DNA of 64,000 nt, from the NCBI GenBank assembly GCA_052061695.1, contig JBPZEY010000007.1; one strand, written 5' to 3'. Made by a program: the position numbers and the translations under genes. Positions within the stretch are counted from its first letter, which is position 1. Each line of letters begins with the position of its first letter. Below the pieces are notes generated by a model, which was given only the letters and a program-made list of their open reading frames with translations, had not been told where the DNA came from and did not search any database. Below are positions 16,634 through 25,411 of the stretch, in pieces. Source of the stretch: Alkalicoccus luteus. GTDB lineage: Bacteria; Bacillota; Bacilli; Bacillales; Salisediminibacteriaceae.

Positions 16634-17573
16634 CAGAGTTGCGTCCAGCTTGTTCTGGATGGCCAGAAACGTCGAGCGCGCAGAAAGCAATGCACGTGTT
16701 CTTGAAGCGAGGCTGATTAATGCACTGGAGACACAGGAATATGGTAAGGTATCTCTGAGTGACTGGGAGGCAGTTGTCGAAATTTGCGCATCCAAGGTTG
16801 ATTACGAGGCTAAAGGAGGCACCTTTACAACAAAGGAAGCTGCTTCGTACATTTCCTTGGCGCCCGAAAACATCAACTCGATCCGCAATTGTCTGGAGAA
16901 TGCGCGCTTTAATGCGAGGGCGGTACGCGACCATATCCCGGAAGATTTCTGGTACGTGCTGAATGAGCACTATCTGTCCTTCCGCGGGGAACCGTTTACC
17001 GACTGGAACATGCGCCGCATTCAGACCTTCCTGCAGGACACGCAGCGGCTTTCCTTTACGCTGCAGGGAATTATCGAATCCTCCATGCTTCGGGAAGAGG
17101 CCTACCAGTTCATCAAAATAGGCAAATGGTTGGAACGAAGTGAAAAAACAGCACGCGTGCTGAACGTGATGTGTGAGAAAACGAAAGAGGCAGAGCAGGA
17201 AGCGAACGCCAATTACTACTACTGGCTGAGTGCGCTTCAGTTTTTAAATGGCTACAGCGCTTATCTGAAGCGGTTCCCGCCGACGATGGATCCGGAGTAT
17301 GTCATTCCGTTTCTGATCTCCTACGAGCAGTTTCCGCGTTCGATTGAATACTGCATGGAGCACGTCAGAGAAACCATTATGAAACTCGAAGGGGGCCAAG
17401 TGTCCCATTACTCAGAGGATCTGTTCAAATCGCTTGATCATGTAAGCAGCGAATTTATGAAAATTAAATTTCAGCGGCTTTCCAACGAGGAAACGGGTCA
17501 GTTTCTGGACCGCTTTCAAAACGATTTAAACCGGATCAGCTCTGTTTTCTCAAGCACGTACTACTTCGTCTAA
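16626..17573 (+). CDS. Alpha-E domain protein (DUF403)
   Basis: This is a 315-residue, mostly helical cytoplasmic protein of the alpha-E family. It starts MLSRVASSLFWMARNVERAE, the family's typical first helix, and has later signatures RAVRDHIPEDFW and LERSEKTARVL. The function is unknown; the family is almost always encoded beside circularly permuted ATP-grasp and transglutaminase-like genes, as here, and is thought to act with them in peptide or amide modification. The ATG lies within the last codons of the upstream gene (overlap of 8 bases). Confidence 0.9.
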   Translation: MLSRVASSLFWMARNVERAESNARVLEARLINALETQEYGKVSLSDWEAVVEICASKVDYEAKGGTFTTKEAASYISLAPENINSIRNCLENARFNARAVRDHIPEDFWYVLNEHYLSFRGEPFTDWNMRRIQTFLQDTQRLSFTLQGIIESSMLREEAYQFIKIGKWLERSEKTARVLNVMCEKTKEAEQEANANYYYWLSALQFLNGYSAYLKRFPPTMDPEYVIPFLISYEQFPRSIEYCMEHVRETIMKLEGGQVSHYSEDLFKSLDHVSSEFMKIKFQRLSNEETGQFLDRFQNDLNRISSVFSSTYYFV

Positions 17574-17600
17574 CGTCAGCCGTACCAGAGGTGGTAACAC

Positions 17601-18455
17601 GTGAAATATAAAATAGAACATACCAATGAATTCCGCTACGAATCCTCCGTTGATCAAAGCTTAAACCGGATCCGGCTGAAGCCGCGCACCGACGAGTGCC
17701 AGCGGCTTCTTTCCTACTATCCGGAGATCACCCCGGTGTCGCTCACGAAAGAGCATACGGACATATGGGGAAACAACGTCGAGACCTTTTTTATAGCTGA
17801 GCCGCATCACGAGCTGCACATTAAAACGACGTCTTATGTGAGCATTCAGAAAAGCCCGTTTATCCGCGTCATTCCTTATACGGATGAAATGAAGGCGATC
17901 TATCATTCTGATTTGTTCCATAAGCATTACCTTGCGTACCTTGCGGAAACAGATTATACCTACGTGCCGGATGAACAGCTGCAGGAAATGTGGAACGTGA
18001 CCGGCTCCAACGGCAACCCGGTGCAGTATGCGCTGGATGTGATGAAATATATGCACGAAACGATCACGTACGACCCGGAAGCGACTGAAGTCCACACGAA
18101 GGCTCACGAGGCATTTGCTTTGAAGCGGGGAGTCTGCCAGGACTTTACCAATATTATGCTCGGGGCGCTCCGATCCCGGAAAATTCCAGCCCGCTACGTC
18201 AGCGGCTATTTATATGTCGGCGAAAATTCGGCGCTGGTCGGCGACGCAGCGACCCACGCCTGGGTAGAAATGATGGTGCCGGGGATCGGCTGGGTCGGTC
18301 TCGATCCGACGAACAATGTCGAGGCGCTGGAGCAGCATATCCGCGTCGGTGTCGGACGGGACTACAACGATACGAGTCCAGTCGAGGGAGTGTACCGGGG
18401 CGGGTCGCATACGCTTGACGTGAAAGTAGCCGTTCAGCTCCTGGAGCAGAACTAA
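17601..18455 (+). CDS. Transglutaminase-like protein (TGc core with bacterial N-terminal domain)
   Basis: This is a 284-residue protein with a bacterial transglutaminase N-terminal beta domain (KYKIEHTNEFRYE onward) and a papain-like core with the triad Cys179 (RGVCQDF), His219 (ATHAWVE) and Asp235 (GLDPTNN). Family members act as transglutaminases or as reversed peptidases on isopeptide or amide bonds. No signal peptide is visible, so it is cytoplasmic. The start is GTG at 17601 with AGAGGTGG upstream. It closes the trio with ATP-grasp and alpha-E: a predicted ligase and a bond-cleaving enzyme in one operon suggest a reversible tagging or peptide synthesis pathway, which is inference. Confidence 0.9.
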   Translation: MKYKIEHTNEFRYESSVDQSLNRIRLKPRTDECQRLLSYYPEITPVSLTKEHTDIWGNNVETFFIAEPHHELHIKTTSYVSIQKSPFIRVIPYTDEMKAIYHSDLFHKHYLAYLAETDYTYVPDEQLQEMWNVTGSNGNPVQYALDVMKYMHETITYDPEATEVHTKAHEAFALKRGVCQDFTNIMLGALRSRKIPARYVSGYLYVGENSALVGDAATHAWVEMMVPGIGWVGLDPTNNVEALEQHIRVGVGRDYNDTSPVEGVYRGGSHTLDVKVAVQLLEQN

Positions 18456-18467
18456 GGTCCTCTTTCT

Positions 18468-18576
18468 GTGTACGGCACTGGATATTTCGCTGGTGGAAAG
18501 ATATAATCAGGAAAGCGGTTCCAGCTGCGGAGCGGGTAGTCAGGCAGCTGGAGATGTGAGAAAATATGCCGTACAC
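18468..18576 (+). promoter_or_regulatory. Two-stem leader structure and possible promoter upstream of coaA
   Basis: GTGTACGGCA (18468-18477) pairs perfectly with TGCCGTACAC (18567-18576), enclosing a second stem CCAGCTGC (18521-18528) with GCAGCTGG (18544-18551). The closing stem is followed by CATTTTTG. It could be a branched terminator for the upstream operon or a structured coaA leader. A TATAAT at 18502-18507 with a weak -35 (TGGATA) lies inside, so a coaA promoter may also be here. I do not recognise a known riboswitch class. Confidence 0.4.
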
Positions 18577-18599
18577 CATTTTTGAATGAGGGATGGAAC

Positions 18600-19550
18600 A
18601 TGATGATGGATGTGAAGGACAACATAACGCCGTTTACGACGTTCTCCAGAACGGAATGGGCGGCACTGCGTGAATCATACCCAATGGAAGTAACGCCGGA
18701 GGAGCTGGAGCGGCTGAAGGGTGTCAACGACGTGCTGAACATGGATGAGGTCGCTGACATTTACCTGCCGCTGACCAGGCTGCTGCACCTCCATGCGATC
18801 GCTTCGCAGGAGCTGTACCGGAGCCGTTCGGTGTTCCTGCAAAAGCAGGAAAAGAAAGTGCCTTATATTATCGGCATTGCCGGAAGCGTTGCTGTCGGAA
18901 AAAGCACGCTGGCACGTGTTCTTCACACTCTGCTGTCCAGATGGGAGGATCACCCGCGGGTGGATCTTGTCACGACGGACGGATTTCTGTATCCCAACGC
19001 TACGCTGGAAAAGCGCGGCATAATGAATAAAAAAGGCTTTCCGGAAAGCTACGATGTCCAGAAGCTGCTCGCGTTTTTATCGGACTTGAAGTCTGGTAAA
19101 GCGCAGGTCGAGGCACCGGTTTACTCCCACATTACGTATGACGTAAAGAAGGACGAAAAACAAATTGTCAAGCAGCCGGATATTGTGATTATCGAAGGAA
19201 TCAACGTCCTGCAGCCGCCGCGTCCGGTCAGTCAGGAGGATGAAGTGGCCGTTTCCGACTACTTCGATTTCTCTATCTACGTGGATGCCGATGAAACAGA
19301 CATTTTCCGCTGGTACGTCGAACGGTTTAAGAAGCTTCGGGAAACGGCATTCCGCAATCCGGCTTCCTATTTCAGGCGTTATGCTGATTTGAACGACGAG
19401 GAGGCATATACGTTTGCCAAAGATATTTGGGACAGAATCAATCATCCCAATTTGACCGAAAATATTCAGCCGACGAGGCACAGGGCAGACCTGATTCTTC
19501 GAAAAGGAGAGCATCACCTCGTTAACCAAATCAAAATGAGAAAGATATAG
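18600..19550 (+). CDS. coaA: Type I pantothenate kinase
   Basis: This is a 316-residue kinase that phosphorylates pantothenate in the first step of coenzyme A synthesis. It has the P-loop GSVAVGKST (about 90-98), the substrate-region LVTTDGFLYPN (about 121-131), VIIEGINVLQ and the C-terminal family sequence near ADLILRKGEHH. I chose the ATG at 18600, 7 bases after GAGGG. ridA follows after 16 bases, with AGGGAGG between them, so the two are likely co-transcribed. Coenzyme A supply fits the many CoA-dependent enzymes later in the window, though they are not linked. Confidence 0.93.
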   Translation: MMMDVKDNITPFTTFSRTEWAALRESYPMEVTPEELERLKGVNDVLNMDEVADIYLPLTRLLHLHAIASQELYRSRSVFLQKQEKKVPYIIGIAGSVAVGKSTLARVLHTLLSRWEDHPRVDLVTTDGFLYPNATLEKRGIMNKKGFPESYDVQKLLAFLSDLKSGKAQVEAPVYSHITYDVKKDEKQIVKQPDIVIIEGINVLQPPRPVSQEDEVAVSDYFDFSIYVDADETDIFRWYVERFKKLRETAFRNPASYFRRYADLNDEEAYTFAKDIWDRINHPNLTENIQPTRHRADLILRKGEHHLVNQIKMRKI

Positions 19551-19566
19551 CAGGGAGGCGTCAAAC

Positions 19567-19947
19567 ATGCAAAAAAACATTATTCATACGAATCTCGCTC
19601 CGGAAGCGATTGGCCCGTATTCCCAGGCGGTCGAAGTAGACGGAGTCATTTATACGTCCGGCCAGATTGGCCTTAATCCGGAAACCGGCGAGCTGGTTGA
19701 AGGAGTGGAGGACCAGGCGCACCAGGTTATGAAAAACGTCTCTGCTGTGCTTGAAGCAGCCGGAGCCGATACGTCCACTATCATCAAAGCGCTTATTTTT
19801 CTGCAGAACATGGACGATTTTACTGTCGTCAATGAGATTTACGCTTCGTACCTGCAGGAGCCGTATCCGGCCCGAAGCGCTGTAGAAATTTCCAGAATGC
19901 CAAAAGGAGCGCTTGTAGAGGTTGAAGTCATCGCCAAAAAAGCATAG
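19567..19947 (+). CDS. ridA: RidA family reactive enamine/imine deaminase
   Basis: This is a 126-residue RidA protein. The family hydrolyses reactive enamine/imine intermediates released by PLP enzymes such as threonine dehydratase. It has the N-terminal APEAIGPYSQAV, YTSGQIGLNP, and the active-site arginine in YPARSAVEI (Arg102), followed by the terminal LVEVEVIAKK. The length is typical of the trimeric family. RBS GGGAGGCG precedes the ATG. A terminator hairpin follows after 10 bases, and this hairpin is duplicated on the far side of repeat copy B. Confidence 0.93.
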   Translation: MQKNIIHTNLAPEAIGPYSQAVEVDGVIYTSGQIGLNPETGELVEGVEDQAHQVMKNVSAVLEAAGADTSTIIKALIFLQNMDDFTVVNEIYASYLQEPYPARSAVEISRMPKGALVEVEVIAKKA

Positions 19948-19957
19948 CCGATGGTAA

Positions 19958-20652
19958 AAGCTCCCAGGTCTCGCAGACCTGGGAGCTTTTAGACTGTGGA
20001 TTAAGTCTTTCAACTTACATGTTTATTCGTTTAGTTATATTTTCCCTGTGCTTACCTAGCCTGCAGTGGGCTGATCTTCAGCTATTTCTCAGGGTGACCC
20101 CTGTTCAAAAGGGAGAATGGCGCGGATTCACTCGGACCCAGGCTTCTTATAAAGAAGCCTTCTAGAGCCAGTCCGGCTCCGCTCGTGCGTTGAAACCGTT
20201 CGCAGATCTGAACGGCACGGGATCTTCAGACTGTTTGTTGCGACTCCGCCGGACACATCGGGAAAACGGCTCTGCTTATTGGGGAACAACGTCACAATAG
20301 GCAACCGCGACTACTTTTTTTCGTTTATCATGCATTCGATGAAGGATTGGCATCCCTATTTAACATCGAAACGTCTCTTCCGGAAGGTTCTATCTGTATG
20401 GAAGCCGATCGTGCCTTCATAACCAGCACATGAAACGCACTGCCAGCTGCCGACATCGAAGGTCCTCGACTCCTGGAGGATCAGAACGAGGCGAAGATCC
20501 AGCGCTTTCGACAGCAGGAGAAAGCGGTTAGCTGAGCCCGTTCCCTCCGGAAAGCGAGGGTCCGCATATACAGGCAGGTGTAAGGTTATTCACCTAAAAT
20601 GACTTTATCAATACTCTGAAGCTCCCAGGTCTCGCAGACCTGGGAGCTTTTT
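19958..20652 (-). repeat. Terminator-nested repeat, copy B (inverted relative to A and C)
   Basis: The hairpin GCTCCCAGGTCT/AGACCTGGGAGC occurs twice, at 19960-19986 (with T4) and 20621-20647 (with T5). About 33 bases around it are identical. Between them is a non-coding core related, in reverse complement, to copies A and C, sharing CCTCGTTCTGATCCTCC, CTGAGAAATAGCTGAAG and the terminal TTGATAAAGTCATTTTAGG. The core carries about 120 extra bases (roughly 20105-20220) absent from the other copies. It lies between the convergent ridA and YjiH-like genes, at the position expected for their shared bidirectional terminator. No convincing reading frame is present. Confidence 0.88.
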
Positions 20653-20663
20653 CTGAGTCGTTA

Positions 20664-22013
20664 TTAAAAGATAAGGTGGGCGATGAGCACCACGACCGGG
20701 AGCGAAATAAGCGTACGCTCCAGAAAAATAATAACGAGGTCGCGGAAATTGACCGGAATTTTTGATCCAAGCAGCACGCCGCCGACTTCTGACAGAAAGA
20801 TCAGCTGGGTTACGGAGACACAGGCAATAATGAAGCGCGTCATGTCGCTCTCGATGCCGGAAGCGAAAATAGCCGGCAAAAACATATCGGCAAAGCCGAC
20901 AACAAGCGTCGCTCCGGCTTCGGCTGCTTCCGGCACCTGCATCAGCTGCAGCAGCGGCACAAACGGCGCGCCGAGCCACGTAAACAACGGCGTGTTTTCA
21001 GCGAGAATAGTCGCGATGGTCCCGAACGCCATTATGATCGGCGCGACCGCGATCCACATGTCGAGAACGGTTCGCCCGCCCTGCGCGAAAAAGGCGGCAG
21101 GACTGCTGTTTTTCGCGGCGCGTTTAGAAGCCATATCAAACCCGAATCGAACGAGACCGAACGACTGGCCGCGGTATTCCTGCGGCAGTGTTTCATCGAG
21201 CTTTTCCGTAGCTTCATCGATATAGCTGTTCGATTTCCACGAGAGCGGCGGGATACGCGGCATGATCAGAGCGGTGACGAGACCAGCTGCAATCACCGTT
21301 CCGTAAAACTCAAAAAACATATGCTGAAGCCCGACTTCCTCAATGACGACGAGCGCAAAGGTGATGGAAACGACAGAAAAAGTCGTCCCGATGACCGCCG
21401 CTTCACGCTGGGAGTAATAGCCTTCCTGGTACTGTTTGTCGGTCAGAATGACACCGATCGTCCCGTCTCCGAGCCAGGACGTTAACGAGTCGATAGAGGA
21501 GCGTCCGGGCAGCGTAAACAGCGGACGCATGATCTTCGTCATCAAGCCGCCGAAAAACTCCAGCAGTCCGAAGTTTAATAAAAGCGGCAGGAACAGACCG
21601 GCGAACAGAAAGATCGTAAACAGCGTCGGGAGCAGGTCTCCGAACAGAAGGCCGCCCGTAAATTCACTCCATACCATCTCAGGCCCGATTTGAAAATACG
21701 TCATGACAACAAACACAGAAGCAAGAAAACGTACGGTAAACCAGAACCAGGAAACATCAAACAGCCGCTGTAAGAATGCATGTTTATCCATTGCCTGCGG
21801 CCGCACTGTTTTAATGATGAGCGAGCCGATAAAGCTTATCAGAATGACGAGAACGATTAAGACCGGCAGCACGTTTCCAAGCAGATCACGCAGCCCGGAC
21901 GATAATATGGCGATCGGAATCGTAAAGCCTTCATCTGTCGGGATCGGTGTCATAAACAGCAGCACCCCGATCAGGGAAAATACAATAAATTTAAGAGGGG
22001 AGTATCCTTTCAT
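20664..22013 (-). CDS. YjiH-like membrane protein with nucleoside-recognition (Gate) domain
   Basis: This is a 449-residue integral membrane protein with roughly ten hydrophobic segments, resembling the YjiH family (nucleoside recognition/Gate domain, related to SpmA/SpmB and NupC regions). It has LTSWLGDGTIGVILTDKQY mid-protein and a cytoplasmic loop near AFFAQGGRTVLDMW. The role is unknown; the family is a putative transporter. I chose ATG 22013 (MKGYSPLKF), which has AAAGGATGGGG upstream on the minus strand; an upstream in-frame ATG lies inside that site. The 3-prime end runs into the hairpin that borders repeat copy B. Confidence 0.78.
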   Translation of the reverse strand: MKGYSPLKFIVFSLIGVLLFMTPIPTDEGFTIPIAILSSGLRDLLGNVLPVLIVLVILISFIGSLIIKTVRPQAMDKHAFLQRLFDVSWFWFTVRFLASVFVVMTYFQIGPEMVWSEFTGGLLFGDLLPTLFTIFLFAGLFLPLLLNFGLLEFFGGLMTKIMRPLFTLPGRSSIDSLTSWLGDGTIGVILTDKQYQEGYYSQREAAVIGTTFSVVSITFALVVIEEVGLQHMFFEFYGTVIAAGLVTALIMPRIPPLSWKSNSYIDEATEKLDETLPQEYRGQSFGLVRFGFDMASKRAAKNSSPAAFFAQGGRTVLDMWIAVAPIIMAFGTIATILAENTPLFTWLGAPFVPLLQLMQVPEAAEAGATLVVGFADMFLPAIFASGIESDMTRFIIACVSVTQLIFLSEVGGVLLGSKIPVNFRDLVIIFLERTLISLPVVVLIAHLIF

Positions 22014-22147
22014 GATGAACCCCATCCTTTCCAATTAGCATCTTCATTCACAAGAACTAATTCTAATAGATGAAAACCGGAAAATCAATTATAAATATAC
22101 GATTATAATGAATGAATTTGCGTTTTTTCATCTTCAGGCTAACAGGA

Positions 22148-22184
22148 TGAAAAAAGCCGCCTCCCAGTTAAAATAAGGAGACGG
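22148..22184 (-). terminator. Terminator of the AGCS symporter gene
   Basis: On the minus strand GCCGTCTCC pairs with GGGAGGCGGC (one G-U) and runs into a T6 tract, 13 bases past the symporter stop. Confidence 0.85.
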
Positions 22185-22196
22185 CCGGTGTACGCG

Positions 22197-23558
22197 TTAT
22201 TTACGTGCAAGATCACGTTCTTTTTCTTCGCGCGCCACTTTAAGGAATTTATTCGTTTCTGCCACAACAACCCCTGTCAGACCGAGCAGGCCGATCAAGT
22301 TCGGAATCGCCATCAGCCCATTCATCACGTCAGCGATGCCCCAGACGAGGTCAAGCTCGGCAACGGCCCCGACGAAGATGGCAGCCACGAAGGCAGCACG
22401 GTAATACGGAACTGCTTTGTCGCTGAACAGGTAGCTGAAGCACTTCTCTCCATAATAGGCCCAGCCAAGAATGGTAGAGAAGGCAAAGAATACAATACCG
22501 ATGGCAACGATGACACCGCCTGCTCCTCCGAGGAAGAGGTCAAAGGATGCGGATGTTAAGGCAGCACCTTCCGGACCGCCGATGTACATGTCACCCATGA
22601 CAATGACGATACCAGTGATCGAACAAACGATGATCGTATCAATGAACACTTGCGTCATCGAAACGAGTGCCTGACGTCCAGGATAATCGGTACGCGCAGC
22701 AGCGGCTGCGATCGGAGCAGAACCGAGACCGGCTTCGTTCGAGAACACGCCTCGTGCGACACCCCAGCGGATGACAGCACCGATCGCACCGCCGGCTACA
22801 GCCTGCCCGGTGAAGGCATCGGTAAAGATATAAGCCACAGCACCAGGAACAAGCTCCCAGTTTAAAATCATAATAATGAGTCCTGCGAGTACATAAAAAA
22901 GAGCCATGAACGGAACGATAAATGCGGTTGCACGTCCGATCGCGCGGATGCCGCCAAGAATAACAAGTCCGGCGAGTACCGTCAGTATAAGGCCGGTAAC
23001 AGTCGCATTGACGTTAAATGTTTCCGTGAGCGCTCCGGCAACGGAATTGGACTGTACCATGTTTCCGATCCCGAATGCGGCGATTGCCCCAAACAGGGCA
23101 AACAGTACGGCCAGCCATTTCAGGCCGAGCCCTTTCTCAATATAGTACATCGGACCGCCGGAAAACTGTCCTTTTGAGTTCTTCTCCCGGTATTTAACCG
23201 CGAGAATGGCTTCTGCATACTTTGTCGCCATCCCGAACAGGGCACTTAGCCACATCCAGAAAACAGCACCAGGTCCCCCGAGCACGACCGCTGTTGCGAC
23301 ACCGGCGATGTTACCTGTACCGATCGTCGCCGCGAGGGCGGTCGTCAATGCTTCGAAGTGACTGATATCCCCTTCTGATTTTTTATCCTGCTTACTAGGG
23401 CTGAAGGCGAGCTTCAGACCGTAAAACAACGTGCGGAACTGTAGAAATCCAAGCCGTATTGTTAAGTAAAGCCCTGTTCCGACAATAAGAATTAACGTCG
23501 GAATCCCCCAGACGACATCACTGATGGCGCCGATTACATCCATAAGCCAGTCCTGCAA
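22197..23558 (-). CDS. Sodium:alanine (AGCS family) symporter
   Basis: This is a 453-residue integral membrane transporter of the alanine/glycine:cation symporter family, importing alanine, glycine or glutamine with sodium. It has the family motif ALAATIGTGNIAGVATAV (about 73-90), GGPMYYIEKGLG (about 134-145) and EAGLGSAPIAAAAARTDYP (about 275-293), with about ten to eleven membrane spans. The start is TTG at 23558 with AAAGGGGG 9 bases upstream. It stands alone with its own terminator. In a salt-adapted Bacillus a sodium-driven importer is expected. Substrate preference is not determined. Confidence 0.9.
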   Translation of the reverse strand: MQDWLMDVIGAISDVVWGIPTLILIVGTGLYLTIRLGFLQFRTLFYGLKLAFSPSKQDKKSEGDISHFEALTTALAATIGTGNIAGVATAVVLGGPGAVFWMWLSALFGMATKYAEAILAVKYREKNSKGQFSGGPMYYIEKGLGLKWLAVLFALFGAIAAFGIGNMVQSNSVAGALTETFNVNATVTGLILTVLAGLVILGGIRAIGRATAFIVPFMALFYVLAGLIIMILNWELVPGAVAYIFTDAFTGQAVAGGAIGAVIRWGVARGVFSNEAGLGSAPIAAAAARTDYPGRQALVSMTQVFIDTIIVCSITGIVIVMGDMYIGGPEGAALTSASFDLFLGGAGGVIVAIGIVFFAFSTILGWAYYGEKCFSYLFSDKAVPYYRAAFVAAIFVGAVAELDLVWGIADVMNGLMAIPNLIGLLGLTGVVVAETNKFLKVAREEKERDLARK

Positions 23559-23782
23559 TGAAAACTACCCCCTTTAATATGTAAGTAGTTTCATTATATT
23601 CCGAAAACTTAGAATAAAAAAGCAATATTTTCAAAAATGTGAAAAAATCCGACAACTTTTTTCATGCGGACAAAGAGGGACAGGGCAAAACGAGAGACCG
23701 CCAGCGTGTTTTCATCAGAAGATGAATCTGCCGCTCAGGAAAAAAGATCCTATATTGACAGAATAGTTCGGCAGGCGATAGC

Positions 23783-23816
23783 AAAACGATCCGCCCAGTT
23801 TTCCGGGCGGATCGTC
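23783..23816 (-). terminator. Terminator of the M29 aminopeptidase gene
   Basis: CGATCCGCCC (23787-23796) pairs with GGGCGGATCG (23805-23814). Read on the minus strand the stem is followed by TTTTGC. It is about 20 bases past the gene's stop. Confidence 0.8.
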
Positions 23817-23834
23817 GTATCGTGCTGCTGCCGG

Positions 23835-25064
23835 CTATGCCCACTCACCGTTTCGAAAAACCGGTTTTACCGTACCGTCAGCTTTGATGCCGTCGATGTT
23901 CATGTCGCCTGATCCGATCATGAAATCAACGTGGGTGATGCTCGTATTGAGGCCGGCATGCTTCAGCTCATCGCTGCTCATGTCAGCTCCGCCTTCTACG
24001 CAAGTGGAGTAGGCGCTGCCGAGCGCTATATGATTGGATGCGTTCTCGTCATAAAGCGTATTGTAAAACAAAATACCGCTTTGAGAAATGGGGGAGCTGT
24101 GCGGAACGAGTGCCACTTCACCGAGACGTGCAGCGCCGTCATCGGTATCAAGCAGATCTTTCAGCGTTTCTTCGCCCTTTTCTGCAGAGAAATCAACCAC
24201 TTTTCCATCTTTGAACGTCAGCGAAAAGCCGTCAATGATGTTGCCGCCGTAGTTGAGGGGCTTCGTGTTGCGCACCGTTCCGTTGACACCATCTGCTTTT
24301 GGTGCGGTAAACACTTCCTCGGTCGGCATGTTCGCGATGAAGTGCACACCGTCCTTGTTCGGGCCGCCTCCGCCGATCCAGATATGCTGTTCCGGAAGTT
24401 CAATTGTGAGATCCGTGCCCGGCCCCGTATAGTGGAGACGATCGAATTTTTCCCCTGTAAGCTCCTTCGCTTTCGTTTGCAGCTTCTCGTCGTGTTCTTT
24501 CCAGGCTTGAACCGGATCAGCTTCATTGATGCGCACAGCTTCAAACATCGCCTCCCACAGCTTCTGCTCCTGCTCTTCTGCTGGAGCTTCCGGGAAGACC
24601 TTTGCTGCCCACGCTGGTGAAGGAGCAGAGATCACAAGCCAGCTGACTTTGTCAGACTGAATATACGTGCGGAACGTATTCATCGCCTGTCCGGACGCCT
24701 TGTTAGCAGCTGCGACTTTGCGGCTGTCGACACCTTGAAGCAGGTCTGGATCGGTTGATTTGATGGTCATAAAAGCTGCGCCGTTTTCTGCAAGCTCCTC
24801 AAAGCCGCGCGCCTTCCACGCTGGAAATTCATGGAACGCTTCCAAGGGAGCCTTGTCGTACTTCAGCCGCGTTAATCGATCGTCGTTCCATTCCACATGG
24901 ACGTGCTTAGCACCCGCCTCATAGGCTTTGTCTGCAACCAGATGAACGAAGTCCGCTGCGCTCACCGGTGCATTCACGACGAGCGTCTGATCCTGTTGAA
25001 TATTCACACCAGCCTTTACGGCCAGTTCTGCGTACTTATCGAGCTTTTTTGCAAATGCTGTCAT
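23835..25064 (-). CDS. M29 family aminopeptidase
   Basis: This is a 409-residue metallo-aminopeptidase of the M29 (AmpS/AmpT thermophilic aminopeptidase) family. It begins with the typical region LDKYAELAVKAGVNIQ. The C-terminal half carries the metal-ligand motifs: EVALVPHSSPIS, the ALGSAYSTC region with NHIALG, and HVDFMIGSGDMNIDG with the His and Asp ligands. It releases N-terminal residues from peptides in the cytoplasm and needs divalent metal. I chose ATG 25064 behind GGGGAAAGGGTG. The frame stays open 16 codons upstream without a start signal. Confidence 0.9.
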   Translation of the reverse strand: MTAFAKKLDKYAELAVKAGVNIQQDQTLVVNAPVSAADFVHLVADKAYEAGAKHVHVEWNDDRLTRLKYDKAPLEAFHEFPAWKARGFEELAENGAAFMTIKSTDPDLLQGVDSRKVAAANKASGQAMNTFRTYIQSDKVSWLVISAPSPAWAAKVFPEAPAEEQEQKLWEAMFEAVRINEADPVQAWKEHDEKLQTKAKELTGEKFDRLHYTGPGTDLTIELPEQHIWIGGGGPNKDGVHFIANMPTEEVFTAPKADGVNGTVRNTKPLNYGGNIIDGFSLTFKDGKVVDFSAEKGEETLKDLLDTDDGAARLGEVALVPHSSPISQSGILFYNTLYDENASNHIALGSAYSTCVEGGADMSSDELKHAGLNTSITHVDFMIGSGDMNIDGIKADGTVKPVFRNGEWA

Positions 25065-25411
25065 AGATGTACACCCTTTCCCCTCCATTGATGCTGCCGG
25101 CGGATTCAACACCGGTCAGATAAAAATACTCCCTCTGAAAGTATACCAGTCCGTGCCGGAAATTTGTACGTACTGGAGCGGAATCCTTCGGGAATGGAAA
25201 TGATAAGATTATGAGCGAGTGATAAAGGGAATTATATACTGGTACCAGCGATGTCAAAAAACGTGTAAATAGACCGGGTATATTGGCTTATTGAAGACTT
25301 GTTCAGTAAAATAAAAGCAACTACGCTGTTTGCAGTGAACAGTCATCTTCACGCGCATGAGCTGTCATCTGAGAGTGGTTGCCTGTGATTTCATAGAAAG
25401 GAAGAGACGGG
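25065..25411. other. Gene-free divergent spacer
   Basis: The spacer lies between the M29 gene (minus) and the LTA synthase gene (plus). It holds a plausible SigA promoter for the latter (see next entry) and presumably the M29 promoter. I see no hairpin with a T run, riboswitch or gene here. Confidence 0.5.
25283..25312 (+). promoter_or_regulatory. Candidate SigA promoter for the LTA synthase gene
   Basis: TTGGCT (25283-25288) and TAAAAT (25307-25312) are 18 bases apart, about 100 bases upstream of the start codon. Confidence 0.45.
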
